Notes: generated by a model not told the origin, from the sequence alone. A stretch of DNA of 64,000 bases from Bodonicaedibacter sp963693005 (GCA_963693005.1 OY843726.1:620001-684000); one strand, 5' to 3'. Numbered from the stretch's first letter, positions 43,309 through 53,700 are shown. Translations and numbers: made by a program.

Positions 43309-44031
43309 ATGTTTTCTGAAGATCAAATACGGCTCAGTCAGAGTCGGTTTAGAGGGTTTTTTGACTCTTGTGATTTCTTATACCGTGCTGCGGCAGAGGA
43401 GTTTTTAGAGATTGTCCCTACATTAAAGAAATCACCAAAAACAGTGCTAATTTTAGGCTCTTTCCCCCTTTTAAAAGAGCTCAAACTGTTGTGCAGCGAT
43501 GCGCGGATCGAACATATTGAGCAGTTCTATAATGTTCCTAGGGTTTGTGAGGGGGCGGACTATGATTTAGTGGTTAGTTTGGGTCAGCTACAGTGGGTGA
43601 ACGACCCTATAAAATACCTGCAATTTTTGGGATCTTTGGTGAGGTTTGAGGGGGGGGTATGGGTAGGATTTGTTGGGGGTGACTCTTTTTCAAACTTGCG
43701 TCAGGCATTAATTCGAGCAGATTTGGAAGTTTATGGTGGCGCGTATACGCGAGTTATCCCAATGATAGGCGCATCAGATGGTTTGAAACTAATGCAAGCG
43801 GCAGGCCTAAAGAAACCTGTGGTTAACCGACTATGTTTAGAGTTGCTACACAGTAATTTATCAGATCTTATGGTTGATTTACGACATATGGGGGCATCTA
43901 ACCCCGCGGAGGTTCGCCCTAAGCACCTGACGACGCGTCGTGTGTTTCAGGTTGCTTCAGATGTTTTATGTAAGGAGGAGCAAGGCATAAATACACCAGT
44001 AGAAATTATTACATTAAGTGCGTTTTTTTAA
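43309..44031 (+). CDS. BioC/NDUFAF5-like methyltransferase-fold protein, SAM motif weakened
   Basis: 240 residues. 'YDLVVSLGQLQWVNDPIKYLQFLGSLVRFEGGVWVGFVGGDSFSNLR' and the later 'LMVDLRHMGASN' correspond to the BioC/NDUFAF5-type pattern (DL.v.sl.l.wv.D.P..l... and D-L-R-x-M-G-x-x-N), split here for length. Motif I, normally V-L-D-L-G-C-G-x-G, reads 'VLILGSFP', so SAM binding is doubtful. Candidate roles are a complex I assembly factor (NDUFAF5 hydroxylates an arginine) or a degenerate BioC. It follows rsmE by 54 nt. Confidence 0.68.
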   Translation: MFSEDQIRLSQSRFRGFFDSCDFLYRAAAEEFLEIVPTLKKSPKTVLILGSFPLLKELKLLCSDARIEHIEQFYNVPRVCEGADYDLVVSLGQLQWVNDPIKYLQFLGSLVRFEGGVWVGFVGGDSFSNLRQALIRADLEVYGGAYTRVIPMIGASDGLKLMQAAGLKKPVVNRLCLELLHSNLSDLMVDLRHMGASNPAEVRPKHLTTRRVFQVASDVLCKEEQGINTPVEIITLSAFF

Positions 44032-44091
44032 TTATAGGTACTTTTTGCGGTTTTATTTAGGTGGGTTTTAACAATAAAAAAAGGGGGTTTT

Positions 44092-45186
44092 GTGAATTGT
44101 ATTAACTTGTTGCTTAGTTTTGTTTTACCGGTTTTTTTGATAGATGGCGTATTTGGAGCAGAAAACTCTGGGTTCGCTTCTTTGGAGAGTGAGTTTAGAG
44201 CTAGTCAAAGCTATGAGGCGTGTTTGTCTGAACTTATAGCAAAAGAAAAGGATATTGTTCAGAAACATTTAGTAGAAAACATAATGGCGCACGGAATGCG
44301 TTATCGCGAGTTAACCTTATATTTGGCGGCAGAGAAGTTGTTTGAAAAGTTATTCAGGTCTATGGGTGATATGGTGTCTGCGGAGGGGTGGGACCCAGGA
44401 TGGGAGATATTAAAGGAAGAGGCTAGCGCTCATTCTGACCCAGAAAAAAAGGCAGAGTCTCTAGTTAATTTAGAAAAATTAGTAGATGTCTTAAATGATT
44501 TGGCGAAAGAAACAAGTGAACTAGAAGCAAAACTAGAGGAAGATTTAACAGAGAAAGATGCGGAAACTCTAGAACAGAATAGAGAATTTTTTAAGACACA
44601 GTTGCCTAAATTGCAAGAAAGAAAAGAGTTAGCTATTCGAGGTAAGAAAGATTTAGTATTTGCGGCTATTTTGGAAATCTCTGAAGCTGTTAAGCTAATG
44701 CAAAAACTAATAACGCAAGTAAGTGCTGAGTTTTTCCTAGACTCGTCTCGGTTGGTGACTTTAATGACGAAAAACAATGCGTCAGAAGGAGATATTTCTA
44801 AGTGGGAAGCTCAGAAATTAGATGATTTTTTGAGAGAGGGAGATGAAGAGCTTGATGTAGACGAGTCAATTACAACTGTGGAGTTGTATGAGCGCTGGTT
44901 AGCTCATAAGAAAGCTGTTTTACAGCAAGAAAAAAACCACTCAAGAGACTCTATTTCGAGTATGGAAGCTCAGAAACAGAGCCTGGAAAATCTAAGGATA
45001 GAGGTTGGCTCTATGATTGATTTTGCTAATCAAGATGTGTCAGGAGCAGGAGATGAGTTTTCTGAAGAACTGCAAAGTATTTGGGCTGATTTAATTATAG
45101 AGATAGGCCAACTACAGGGGTTCGTTAATCGTGAAAACTTGAATAGCACAAGAAATGTGGAAGTAAGAGGCGACCCAACAAAATAA
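44092..45186 (+). CDS. Secreted coiled-coil protein, unknown
   Basis: 364 residues from GTG with a GGGGG Shine-Dalgarno. A signal peptide ('MNCINLLLSFVLPVFLIDGVFGA') precedes an acidic, helical, Glu/Lys-rich body; at about 125-195 the heptads ('ETSELEAKLEEDLTEKDAET') favour a coiled coil. I find no known domain. It could be a periplasmic structural or secreted protein. It stands between a methyltransferase-like gene and a 357-nt gap. Confidence 0.65.
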   Translation: MNCINLLLSFVLPVFLIDGVFGAENSGFASLESEFRASQSYEACLSELIAKEKDIVQKHLVENIMAHGMRYRELTLYLAAEKLFEKLFRSMGDMVSAEGWDPGWEILKEEASAHSDPEKKAESLVNLEKLVDVLNDLAKETSELEAKLEEDLTEKDAETLEQNREFFKTQLPKLQERKELAIRGKKDLVFAAILEISEAVKLMQKLITQVSAEFFLDSSRLVTLMTKNNASEGDISKWEAQKLDDFLREGDEELDVDESITTVELYERWLAHKKAVLQQEKNHSRDSISSMEAQKQSLENLRIEVGSMIDFANQDVSGAGDEFSEELQSIWADLIIEIGQLQGFVNRENLNSTRNVEVRGDPTK

Positions 45187-45543
45187 TAATAGTTTCCAAC
45201 CCACACCTCAAGAGTGGAGAAAGATAGGGTAAGTCTTGGTCTGGGTGCTTTTTAAGACTCATGGGCAGTTACGTTGAGATGAGTAAAGCTAAACAGAAAA
45301 TAAGCTTTCTGTAGATTTAAGTCGTTTAGTTCGATTAATTATGGAGTTATTTTTTGTTGCGCAAATACAACTATAAAAACAAAATGCTTTACAGCCAAAA
45401 GTAAAAATTATATAAAATATGTATAGCTCTTAATAACAATAAAGAGTTATATCTCAAATGCGATCTCCTTAATAAAGGCAGCTTTTTAAAGTTGCCTTTA
45501 TTATTTATAACGGTACACTAAGCCTAGTTAACTTTCTAATAAT
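45187..45543. other. 357-nt intergenic region with two hairpins
   Basis: No credible ORF is visible. A hairpin with a 10-bp stem (one GU) lies at 45422-45451. A second, at 45471-45502, has a 15-pair stem: ten perfect pairs AATAAAGGCA/TGCCTTTATT, then a GU and four more pairs with a TT loop. Only TATTTATAA follows, so termination would be weak. Could hold a small RNA or the terminator for the coiled-coil gene. Confidence 0.5.
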
Positions 45544-45549
45544 TTGGCA

Positions 45550-46851
45550 ATGGAACTTTATATTATTTCATGTTTATTCGTCGCCTTGCTGGTTCTTTTG
45601 GCATGGAAATATCGTCGTTATGCTTGCTTACAAACAAGATATAGGGTGGTTGAGGCCAATTGCCGAGAGTTACAGCTGCGCAGAGAGGCCGATCAATCAG
45701 CTTTCAAAGAGAAATTGGCATATATGGAAAATATGCACCAACAGTTTTCGAATCAATTTAAAGCGCTGTCTGCGGACGCGCTAAAGACAAATAACCAAAG
45801 CTTTTTGCAATTGGCGAAAGAGTCTTTGGAGCGATTTCATCAGGGAGCACAGCAAGATTTAACCCAACGGCAAAAATCTATTCACGACATGTTACAACCT
45901 ATTCAATCCTCATTAAAAGATGTAGATGTTAAAATTCAAGATCTAGAAAAGACTCGCGTTGGAGCTTATGAAGGTTTAAGGCAGCATCTAAGTTCCTTAA
46001 CGGAATCACAGCGTGCATTGCAGCAAGAGACTTCTAACCTTGTAAAAGCATTGCGAGCCCCCTCGGTTAGAGGGCAGTGGGGTGAGATGCAGTTGCGTCG
46101 CGTGGTTGAGATGGCGGGTATGTTATCTCACTGTGATTTTATGGAGCAGGTGTCAGTGGGTGGTGAGGATGGTCGCTTGCGGCCGGATATGGTGATTAAT
46201 CTTCCTGGTGGTAAAAAGATTGTGGTAGATGCAAAGGCTCCGTTATCTGCATATTTGGATGCGGTTGAGTCAAAAGATGATAATGCAAAAATAGAGTATT
46301 TAAAGCAGCACGCAAGGCAGGTGCGTCAACATATTAAACAATTGAGTAGTAAGGGGTATTGGGACCATTTGGGTTTGCAGCCTGCGCCAGAGTTTGTGGT
46401 GTTATTTTTACCAGGAGAAGTGTTTTTCTCTGCCGCGTTAGAGCAAGACCCTGCACTGATTGAAGTTGGGGTGGAAGACAAGGTAATTTTGGCGACACCT
46501 ACGACGTTAATTGCATTATTACGTGCGGTGGCGTTTGGTTGGCGTCAGGAAAAAATAGCTGAGAATGCCCAGGAAATTAGCAGAGTTGGAAAAGAGTTAT
46601 ATAAGCGTATGTCAGATATGGGGGGGCATTTTGCAAAATTAGGGCGGGGTATTCATAGCGTTGTGGATGCGTACAACCAGTCCGTGGGGACTCTTGAAAA
46701 GAGAGTATTAGTTTCAGCTCGTCGATTAAAAGAATTAGATGTTGTTGCAAGTTCGGAGTCAGATATAGAAGTTCCTATTGTTGAAAAAGCAGTGAGAGAC
46801 TTGAATTCTCCTGAATTTTACTCTACACCAATAGAAACAAATAAAGAGTAG
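45550..46851 (+). CDS. rmuC: DNA recombination protein RmuC
   Basis: 433 residues from the ATG at 45550 (a TTG two codons earlier is also open). An N-terminal membrane helix ('LYIISCLFVALLVLLAWKY'), then a coiled coil, then the RmuC nuclease-like domain with 'SVRGQWGEMQLRRVVEMAGM', 'RPDMVINLPGGKKIVVDAKAPL' and 'ATPTTLIALLRAVAFGWRQEK'. It limits inversion between short repeats in E. coli. No Shine-Dalgarno stands out. The def gene follows after 4 nt. Confidence 0.93.
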   Translation: MELYIISCLFVALLVLLAWKYRRYACLQTRYRVVEANCRELQLRREADQSAFKEKLAYMENMHQQFSNQFKALSADALKTNNQSFLQLAKESLERFHQGAQQDLTQRQKSIHDMLQPIQSSLKDVDVKIQDLEKTRVGAYEGLRQHLSSLTESQRALQQETSNLVKALRAPSVRGQWGEMQLRRVVEMAGMLSHCDFMEQVSVGGEDGRLRPDMVINLPGGKKIVVDAKAPLSAYLDAVESKDDNAKIEYLKQHARQVRQHIKQLSSKGYWDHLGLQPAPEFVVLFLPGEVFFSAALEQDPALIEVGVEDKVILATPTTLIALLRAVAFGWRQEKIAENAQEISRVGKELYKRMSDMGGHFAKLGRGIHSVVDAYNQSVGTLEKRVLVSARRLKELDVVASSESDIEVPIVEKAVRDLNSPEFYSTPIETNKE

Positions 46852-46855
46852 GCAG

Positions 46856-47392
46856 ATGACAAAGTTAAGAGTTTTGTTGGCTCCGCATCCGGACTTATCA
46901 AAAATCACCGAACCCGTTACAGAAGTAAATGATGAAGTTCGAACAAAAATAGCAGACATGAAAGAGACCATGTACGAAGATTCCGGCATTGGTTTGGCGG
47001 CAAATCAGGTGGGGATTTTGCAGCGGATTATTGTAATGGATGTAGGAGGTGATAATAGCCTGACGCGAGTTGGCAATCCCATTGATTCGAAGTGTTATGT
47101 GTTTGTGAACCCAATTATAGAGTCTACCTCCAAAGACGTGGTTGAATTTGAGGAGTATTGTATGTCATTGCCGGGTGTTGGAGTCTTAATAGAGCGGCCC
47201 ATTGCTTTGAAGTTAAGATATTTAGACGAAGAGGGTAAAGAATATATTGAGGACTTTTCTGGATTGATGGCGCGTTGTATCCAGCATGAAATTGATCATT
47301 TAGATGGAAAAACAACTTTATTCTATTTGTCTAAATTAAAAAAAGAACGCGCACTGAAGAAAATTGCAAAACACTATGCTAACGATGCATGA
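46856..47392 (+). CDS. def: Peptide deformylase
   Basis: 178 residues. Motif 1 'GIGLAANQVG' (44-53), motif 2 'EYCMS' (100-104, C102 as zinc ligand) and motif 3 'HEIDH' (144-148). Motif 2 is usually EGCLS; Gly to Tyr and Leu to Met are unusual and could alter the pocket, yet all metal ligands and the catalytic Glu remain. It removes the formyl group from new proteins. In a coupled pair with rmuC. Confidence 0.9.
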   Translation: MTKLRVLLAPHPDLSKITEPVTEVNDEVRTKIADMKETMYEDSGIGLAANQVGILQRIIVMDVGGDNSLTRVGNPIDSKCYVFVNPIIESTSKDVVEFEEYCMSLPGVGVLIERPIALKLRYLDEEGKEYIEDFSGLMARCIQHEIDHLDGKTTLFYLSKLKKERALKKIAKHYANDA

Positions 47393-47447
47393 GGAAGTTG
47401 CTTGCAATCTGATATTGAATAGGTATATTACTCATAGTTTCTTTTGT

Positions 47448-47522
<75 letters not shown>

Positions 47523-47618
47523 CTTTTATAATCTTTTTCTTTTTCACAATCTTTCTACTAAGTTAAGCTGTTTTTAAGTTGTTGGTTATACCATAATAGG
47601 GTGTGAGAAAAGAGCGAT

Positions 47619-49106
47619 ATGCGAACCTGGATCTATTTTTTTGCTATAGCAGTATATTGTATGCAGGCGTTATCTGCATCAACTACTAGCGTGAGGCTAG
47701 CCTGGATATCAAGGTTGCCTTATAGTTACTATGTTAATAGCCACAATGTTTCGCAGTTAAAAGGTTTGGATGTTGACTTTGCAAGGCTTATATCTAAGCG
47801 TCTTGGCTTAACGGTGAAGCTAATACAAGTGCAAGAATCAGAACTTGATCAGCTGATCAAGGATAAGAAAATAGACGGGGTATTAGGTTTCTCTAAAGAA
47901 AACTTTTCAACAATGCTTTGGAGCGTTCCGTATCGACAAGAAACCTATGTTGCCTATTTGGCGCCTGTGTTGAAAGATTTTTATTATACTCCAGAAGAGT
48001 TGTTAAAAACAATCTCGCAACACCACCCCTTAGGTGTGGTTTCGAACCATTATCGTGTTGATGCGCATCTAAAAAAGTTTGTGACAGATCCTAAAAATCA
48101 AAATAAAGTTTTTGTGCTAGATTCCGAAACCGAGGTTTTAGAAAAGTTCTTGCAGGGATATTTTTCTGTCTTTGTTGGAGATCGTGTGGTTTTTTCAACC
48201 TTGTTACATCGAGTGAATCAGTGGCGGCAGGTTCGCGAAGTTAGCTTAGACTTAAATCAAGATATTTCTTTGGGAATTGTTCAAGGTGGGGCTCTAGACT
48301 CATACGAAGAAAAGATTAACACTCAAATTGACCTGATGAAAAAGGAGGGGGTGTTAGATCGCTTGTTTTCAGAGTATTTAACGCCAGCAGTTTTAATGCA
48401 TACCATTGATGAGGGGTGGTTGAGGTTTATAGAGTTTTTGGGTGTTATAGCATTTACGGTATATGCGTTTATTCACGGCTTCTACCGACACATGGCATTT
48501 GTTAAAACCATTGGTTTTTCAATGATAGTGGTGTTTGCTGGACCAGTTTTGAAAGATATTTTATCAACAGGTCAGATTGAGTTTTTTAGAAACCCGCACT
48601 ATATTTCTACCGTAATAGGGGTTGTTTTTGTTGCACATGCCATTATTTCTATGTTGCGAAATTTATCGTACAAACAAATTAGAACCTACATATTTTCCGA
48701 AAACAAAGATCACTGGATTCAGGAAATTGCTTGTGCTGTGGGCCTTTCAAGCTATACGGTTAGTGGTGTGTTGTATGCAATAACCAGCACAGAAACTAGC
48801 TGGTTTTGGGAGGGGGTGTTAGGTACTATCACCGCAACATCTGGGTTACTAATTGCACACGAGCTTTACAAGCTTCCATCAAAAATTAAGTTTCTATTTT
48901 CAGAAATATCATTTGTGTGGGGAACGTTGCTAGCCTTGTATTTTTCATTGTCACGTAGCGCCATTGACTTTGAGCAGGACAGTATATTTTTGGCAGTGCT
49001 CATTGTGTTTTTTGGAGTGTTTTTAAGTCGAATGATGGCAATATATCATGAGTTGTCTTCGATTGGTTTTGGTCGCAAATTACAAGAAACAATTAATAGG
49101 TTGTGA
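47619..49106 (+). CDS. Substrate-binding (SBP_bac_3-like) protein fused to a TRIC/UPF0126-like membrane domain
   Basis: 495 residues. A signal peptide ('MRTWIYFFAIAVYCMQALSA') is followed by a family-3 solute-binding domain (about 24-250; 'YYVNSHNVSQLKGLDVDFARLISKRL', 'IDGVLGFSKE'-type patterns). The C-terminal half (about 265-485) has six to seven membrane helices that repeat a 'FLGVIAFTVYAFIHG...GPVLKDIL' unit, then 'ACAVGLSSYTVSGVLYAI...GLLIAHEL', resembling TRIC/UPF0126 channels. A ligand-gated cation channel or sensor is conceivable. The RND adaptor starts 7 nt downstream, so the genes may be functionally linked. Confidence 0.62.
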   Translation: MRTWIYFFAIAVYCMQALSASTTSVRLAWISRLPYSYYVNSHNVSQLKGLDVDFARLISKRLGLTVKLIQVQESELDQLIKDKKIDGVLGFSKENFSTMLWSVPYRQETYVAYLAPVLKDFYYTPEELLKTISQHHPLGVVSNHYRVDAHLKKFVTDPKNQNKVFVLDSETEVLEKFLQGYFSVFVGDRVVFSTLLHRVNQWRQVREVSLDLNQDISLGIVQGGALDSYEEKINTQIDLMKKEGVLDRLFSEYLTPAVLMHTIDEGWLRFIEFLGVIAFTVYAFIHGFYRHMAFVKTIGFSMIVVFAGPVLKDILSTGQIEFFRNPHYISTVIGVVFVAHAIISMLRNLSYKQIRTYIFSENKDHWIQEIACAVGLSSYTVSGVLYAITSTETSWFWEGVLGTITATSGLLIAHELYKLPSKIKFLFSEISFVWGTLLALYFSLSRSAIDFEQDSIFLAVLIVFFGVFLSRMMAIYHELSSIGFGRKLQETINRL

Positions 49107-49113
49107 GACAAAG

Positions 49114-50214
49114 ATGAGCATAGCAGGTTTAGGAAAAAAGATTATTTGTAATAATAAGAGATATATTTTAGGGGCAATATTAGCAGCTCTTCTTTTATGG
49201 GTTGCTGCCTTAAAACTATTCAAAAGCAATGAGATAAAAGATATAGACTCACCCATCCCTCAAGTTTTTGCAACAAGAGCCCAAGCCTCTGATGAGATGG
49301 TTTTTGTGCGAGCGTCAGGGGTTACTAAGGCTAGTCGAAAAATTAATTTGCTGAGTGAAACGGCGGGTCAGATTTATCAGCTGCATAATCGTAAGGGAAC
49401 TATTTTAAACACACATGACCCCATTGTTACAATTCACTTAGACGATAGGAATCAACAGCTAAAAGAAGCACAAGCATCACATGCGTTGGCAAAAGAAAAA
49501 GTAGAGATTGCAAAAAAACTAACAGAGGGAAATTTTCGATCTGAAATTAGCCTAAAAACTGCCAGAGTAGAGTATGAGTCTGCGGCAGTGCGGCTTGCTC
49601 GCATTGAAAAAGATATTGCAAACACACGAATTACTGCTCCATACAAGGGAGTTTTGGGAGATGTCTTTTTAGAGGAGGGAAGTGTTGTTGCCCCCGGGAC
49701 TCCCGTTGCTTCTCTACTAGAAATGGATCCGCTTTTGGTACAGGTTTATGTTTCTGAAAAAAACCATGGGCGCTTCAAGGTTGGTAGTTCATCAACCCTA
49801 ACGTTTGCTAATGGAATCACTACAAAGGGTGTTATTAAATTTATTAGTTCCATTGCAGACGCAAAAACACACATGTTTTTGGTAGAGGTGGCAGCCTCAA
49901 ATGTAGATTTTAATATTCCAGAGGGAGTTACTGCGCAAGTAGATATTCCAACTGAGTCTGCAAAAGTACATAAAATCCTACCATCCGTGCTGTCGTTAGA
50001 TGCTAATGGAGATATGACGGTTAAGGTGGTTGACGAAAGCAATCGGGTGCAAGCTTATGTTGTTAAGTTGATTCAGAGTGTAGGCAGTATAATTTGGGTA
50101 ACGGGATTGCCAGAGGAGAGTATTATTATTAATTATGGTGGCCCTTTCGTTAATGTAGGTGACGAGGTTCGTTGGCAGCCCACCGCTAAACTAAAGGGCC
50201 CAAGAGATGATTAA
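49114..50214 (+). CDS. RND efflux periplasmic adaptor (HlyD/MFP family)
   Basis: 366 residues from the ATG at 49114. An N-terminal membrane helix at about 15-35, then the barrel-sandwich (lipoyl-like) and helical-hairpin domains ('ASGVTKASRKINLLSETAGQIYQL', 'NTRITAPYKGVLGDVFLEEGSVVAPGTPVASLLEMDPLLVQVYV', split for length) typical of MFP adaptors. It joins the inner-membrane RND pump to an outer-membrane channel. No TolC-type partner is in this window. It overlaps the lipoprotein gene by 8 nt. Confidence 0.9.
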   Translation: MSIAGLGKKIICNNKRYILGAILAALLLWVAALKLFKSNEIKDIDSPIPQVFATRAQASDEMVFVRASGVTKASRKINLLSETAGQIYQLHNRKGTILNTHDPIVTIHLDDRNQQLKEAQASHALAKEKVEIAKKLTEGNFRSEISLKTARVEYESAAVRLARIEKDIANTRITAPYKGVLGDVFLEEGSVVAPGTPVASLLEMDPLLVQVYVSEKNHGRFKVGSSSTLTFANGITTKGVIKFISSIADAKTHMFLVEVAASNVDFNIPEGVTAQVDIPTESAKVHKILPSVLSLDANGDMTVKVVDESNRVQAYVVKLIQSVGSIIWVTGLPEESIIINYGGPFVNVGDEVRWQPTAKLKGPRDD

Positions 50215-50752
50215 ATACTTTTTTGCACTTGGTGTATCCCTTGCTTTAGTGGGGTGCGACAGTAAAAAATTGGAGCTTAATTCTACTCCATTGGTAATGA
50301 GTGTGCGATTTAAAGTTGAGAATGCAAGCCCACAATATATAGAAAAGTATTTTACTAGCCCCTTTGTAATGGCGCTGGAGGCTGCTCCACACGTAACAGA
50401 TACGCACGCTTTGGCAATTACAAATTCTGCAACTATCACAGTATTTTTTGAAGATGGAATTAAATTTTCTGAGGGCGAAGATATCATTGTTTCTGCCTCA
50501 AAAGACGCAAAATTTCCAAAAAAAGTTAACCTGAAAGAGTTTGCAGAGTTATGTGGAGATGACTTAACGAAGGGGCATTTGATGCATATTGCAAAGTTAA
50601 AAGGAATAAATCCGGCGTTGGTTTTAGACCGTGTAATTACAGTAACTGCCGACTTACCAGAAAACTTAATGCCTCCAGGGGCCTTTGATTCAATGTTTCC
50701 GGATGAGTGTAACTCGTCCTCTGAGATTCCTTTGTATGTATTAGAAGATTAG
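50207..50752 (+). CDS. Lipoprotein inside the RND efflux operon, unknown
   Basis: 181 residues with a lipobox (LALVGC, Cys17). The C-terminus holds 'GMSPPGAF'-like sequence 'LMPPGAFDSMFPDECNSSSEIPLYVLED'. No recognised domain. It lies between adaptor and pump genes (7 nt before the pump start), so it is probably a pump-associated accessory lipoprotein. Confidence 0.68.
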   Translation: MIKYFFALGVSLALVGCDSKKLELNSTPLVMSVRFKVENASPQYIEKYFTSPFVMALEAAPHVTDTHALAITNSATITVFFEDGIKFSEGEDIIVSASKDAKFPKKVNLKEFAELCGDDLTKGHLMHIAKLKGINPALVLDRVITVTADLPENLMPPGAFDSMFPDECNSSSEIPLYVLED

Positions 50753-50759
50753 GGTAGTT

Positions 50760-53700
50760 ATGATCAAGTCAATTATGGAGTTTGGCCTCCGTCAAAATCG
50801 TGCTGTTTTATCACTGCTGGCCTTAATTTTTTTTGCAGGAACCTTAACTTATTTGTCGATTCCTAAGGAGTCCTTTCCAGACATTAAAATTCCGATAATG
50901 ATTGTGCAAATGAAGCATGATGGGATTTCCCCAGAAGATGCTGAACGCCTGCTGTTGCAACCTATGGAAAAGCAGGTCCGTTCGTTAGAAAGTCTGAAAG
51001 ACTATAAGTCCACCGCCTTTGAAGGGGGGGCAAGTATTACCTTAGAGTTTTCAGCAGGTTTTGATGCAAAAGAAGCAAAAGAGGCAGTTAGAGATAAAGT
51101 TGATCAGGCAAAGCCAGATTTACCTGCAGAGACAAAAGAGCCAACTATTATTGAAATTAATACCAGTAAATTCCCGGTATTAACGGTTAAGCTGTCTGGG
51201 TCTGTTCCTGAGCGTGCTTTAGTAGAGTTGGGTAACACAGTCAAAGATGTAATTGAAGCAAATGTTTCGGAAGTATTAGAAGTAAAAATGTTGGGCGACA
51301 GGTCTGAACAGGTGGAAATTCATATTGATCCGGTTAAGTTAGAAAATTATGGAGTAAATTTATCTCAATTAACACAAGTTTTTGCAGCAAATAACTTGAT
51401 GGTTAATTCGGGAAACTTAGATACAGGAAGAGGGCGATTTCCAATAAAGGTGCCGGGCTTAATTAGTAATACTCAGGATTTACTAGATTTCCCTGTGGTG
51501 GCTAATGGGATACAGGTGGTGACATTTAAAGATATTGCGGATATAAGGCTTGCTTATAAGGAGGCGCCTTCTTATGCAAGAGACCGTGGAAAGTCTGCGG
51601 TTGCATTAGAAATAAGTAAGAGGACCGGTGAGAATATTTTAGAGACGGTTGCAAAGGTGAAGGGTGTTTTGTTAAGTGCGCAAAAATCCCATAAGTGGCC
51701 AGCGGGTGTATCGGTAGATTATTCACAAGACCAAACTAAAAATATTAAAAATTTCTTGTTTACGTTGCAAAACACACTAATTTTTGCACTGATTCTTGTG
51801 ATGGGGGTTATTGTCTATTCTATGGGGTGGCGACCCTCGGTTCTTGTTGGGCTATCGGTTCCTGGTGCCTTTTTAATAGGTTTATTGCTAATCAACTTTA
51901 TGGGTTACACCATGAATATGATCGTGCTGTTTAGCTTTATTTTGGCAGCGGGAATGTTAGTAGATGGAGCTATTATTGTCGTGGAATATGCAGACCGGCG
52001 AATGATTGAAGGGCAAAGCCGTGTTGATGCTTACAAGAAAGCTGCGATTAAAATGTTTACGCCAGTGTTAACCTCTGTGGGAACTATAGCAGTTGTTTTT
52101 ATGCCTTTGTTATTTTGGCCGGGCCTGGTGGGTGAATTTATGAAATTTATGCCCATTACAATCATAGCAACACTAGCCGGATCTATTTTTATGGCATTAT
52201 TTTTCACGCCAGTTTTAGGTGCAATGTTTGCAAAAACAGATAAGGCGCACTATGAGAAGAGCCAACATAATATTATGGCAACGCAAAACTGTCAGTTTGA
52301 AAAGATGACTGGGGTGACGGGTGGTTATATTAAGTCGTTAAGTAGGTACCTTGAACACCCGTGGAAGGTTATTGGTGCCGGTATGATTATGCTAGTTACT
52401 GTTCAGCTGGTGTACGGTTTTCTAAATAACGGGGTTGTTTTTTTCCCAGAGACTGATCCTGAGCAGGCCCAAATTAATATTCGAGCCCGAGGAGATTTAT
52501 CTGGGGTTGAAAAAGATGCGTTAGTTTGGCAGGTAGAATCTAAGATTTTGGACATGAAAGATTTGCAATCAATTTATGCGAAAACTATAGCAATCAAAGG
52601 AGGAGCTCAGGGCTTTATGGATCGAGGGGGGCCTGCTGATACGATAGGAACAATATTTTTAGAGTTTGTAGATTGGAATAAGCGCCGCAGAGTAAATGAA
52701 ATTCTGAAAGAAATTAAGTTGCGCTGTTCAAATATACCGGCCGTAATATTGGATGTGTCGGTTAAAAAAAACGGCCCCCCCCAAGATAAGCCGATAGAAG
52801 TAGGTTTGAGTGGTGGTAGTATGGACCAGCTGATTGAGGCTGCGGACAAGCTATCTTATAAACTTCGCAGTATTGGTGGGGTTCAGGATATAGAAGATAA
52901 TAGATTCCTGCCTGGAATCCAATTAGATGTGGCAGTTGATCGTGTTGAATCTGCAAAATATGGAGCTAATATACAGGCAGTTGGTAGTGTGTTGAGGTTA
53001 TTAACAAATGGTGTAAAGGTTGGAAGTTATCGAACCACCTCACATAGAGATGAGTTGGATGTTGTTTTACGATTTGATCCAAAACACCGTAACTTTGATG
53101 AAATTTCTAACTTGAAGCTACCAACGAATTTGGGAGCGATTTCAATTAGTCAGTTTGTAAGTCAAACTTTTTCACCAAAGATTGGAACTATCCGACGGCT
53201 AAATGGTGCAAGAATGGTAACGGTAAAAGCAAATGTTGCTGAAGGACACCTGGCGAGTAAAAAAGTAGCACTTATTAAAGAGTGGATTGAGAAAGAGGCT
53301 CCTTTTTCTCAAGAAGTAAAATTTTCGTTCCGAGGAGAAGATAAGGATCAAAAAGAGTCTGGGGCTTTTTTGGGGCGAGCCTTTTTGTGGGCGATTGCGT
53401 TTATGGCCTTCATTCTTGTTTTGCAGTTTAATAGTTTTTTCAGTGCTTTCTTGGTTTTGAGCTCAATCGTAATGTCTACAATTGGGATCTTTGTTGGTTT
53501 GATGATTCATCAAATTCCATTTAGCGTTGTGATGGGGGGGGTAAGTATTATTGCCTTATCAGGAATTATTGTGAGTAATAATATTATTATGATTGATACC
53601 TATGATGAGGCAATTAAGACAATTAAAAGCGTTAAGCAGGCCATATTATATACTTGTGCTCAGCGTTTGCGCCCAATTTTATTAACGCAGTTAACGGTAG

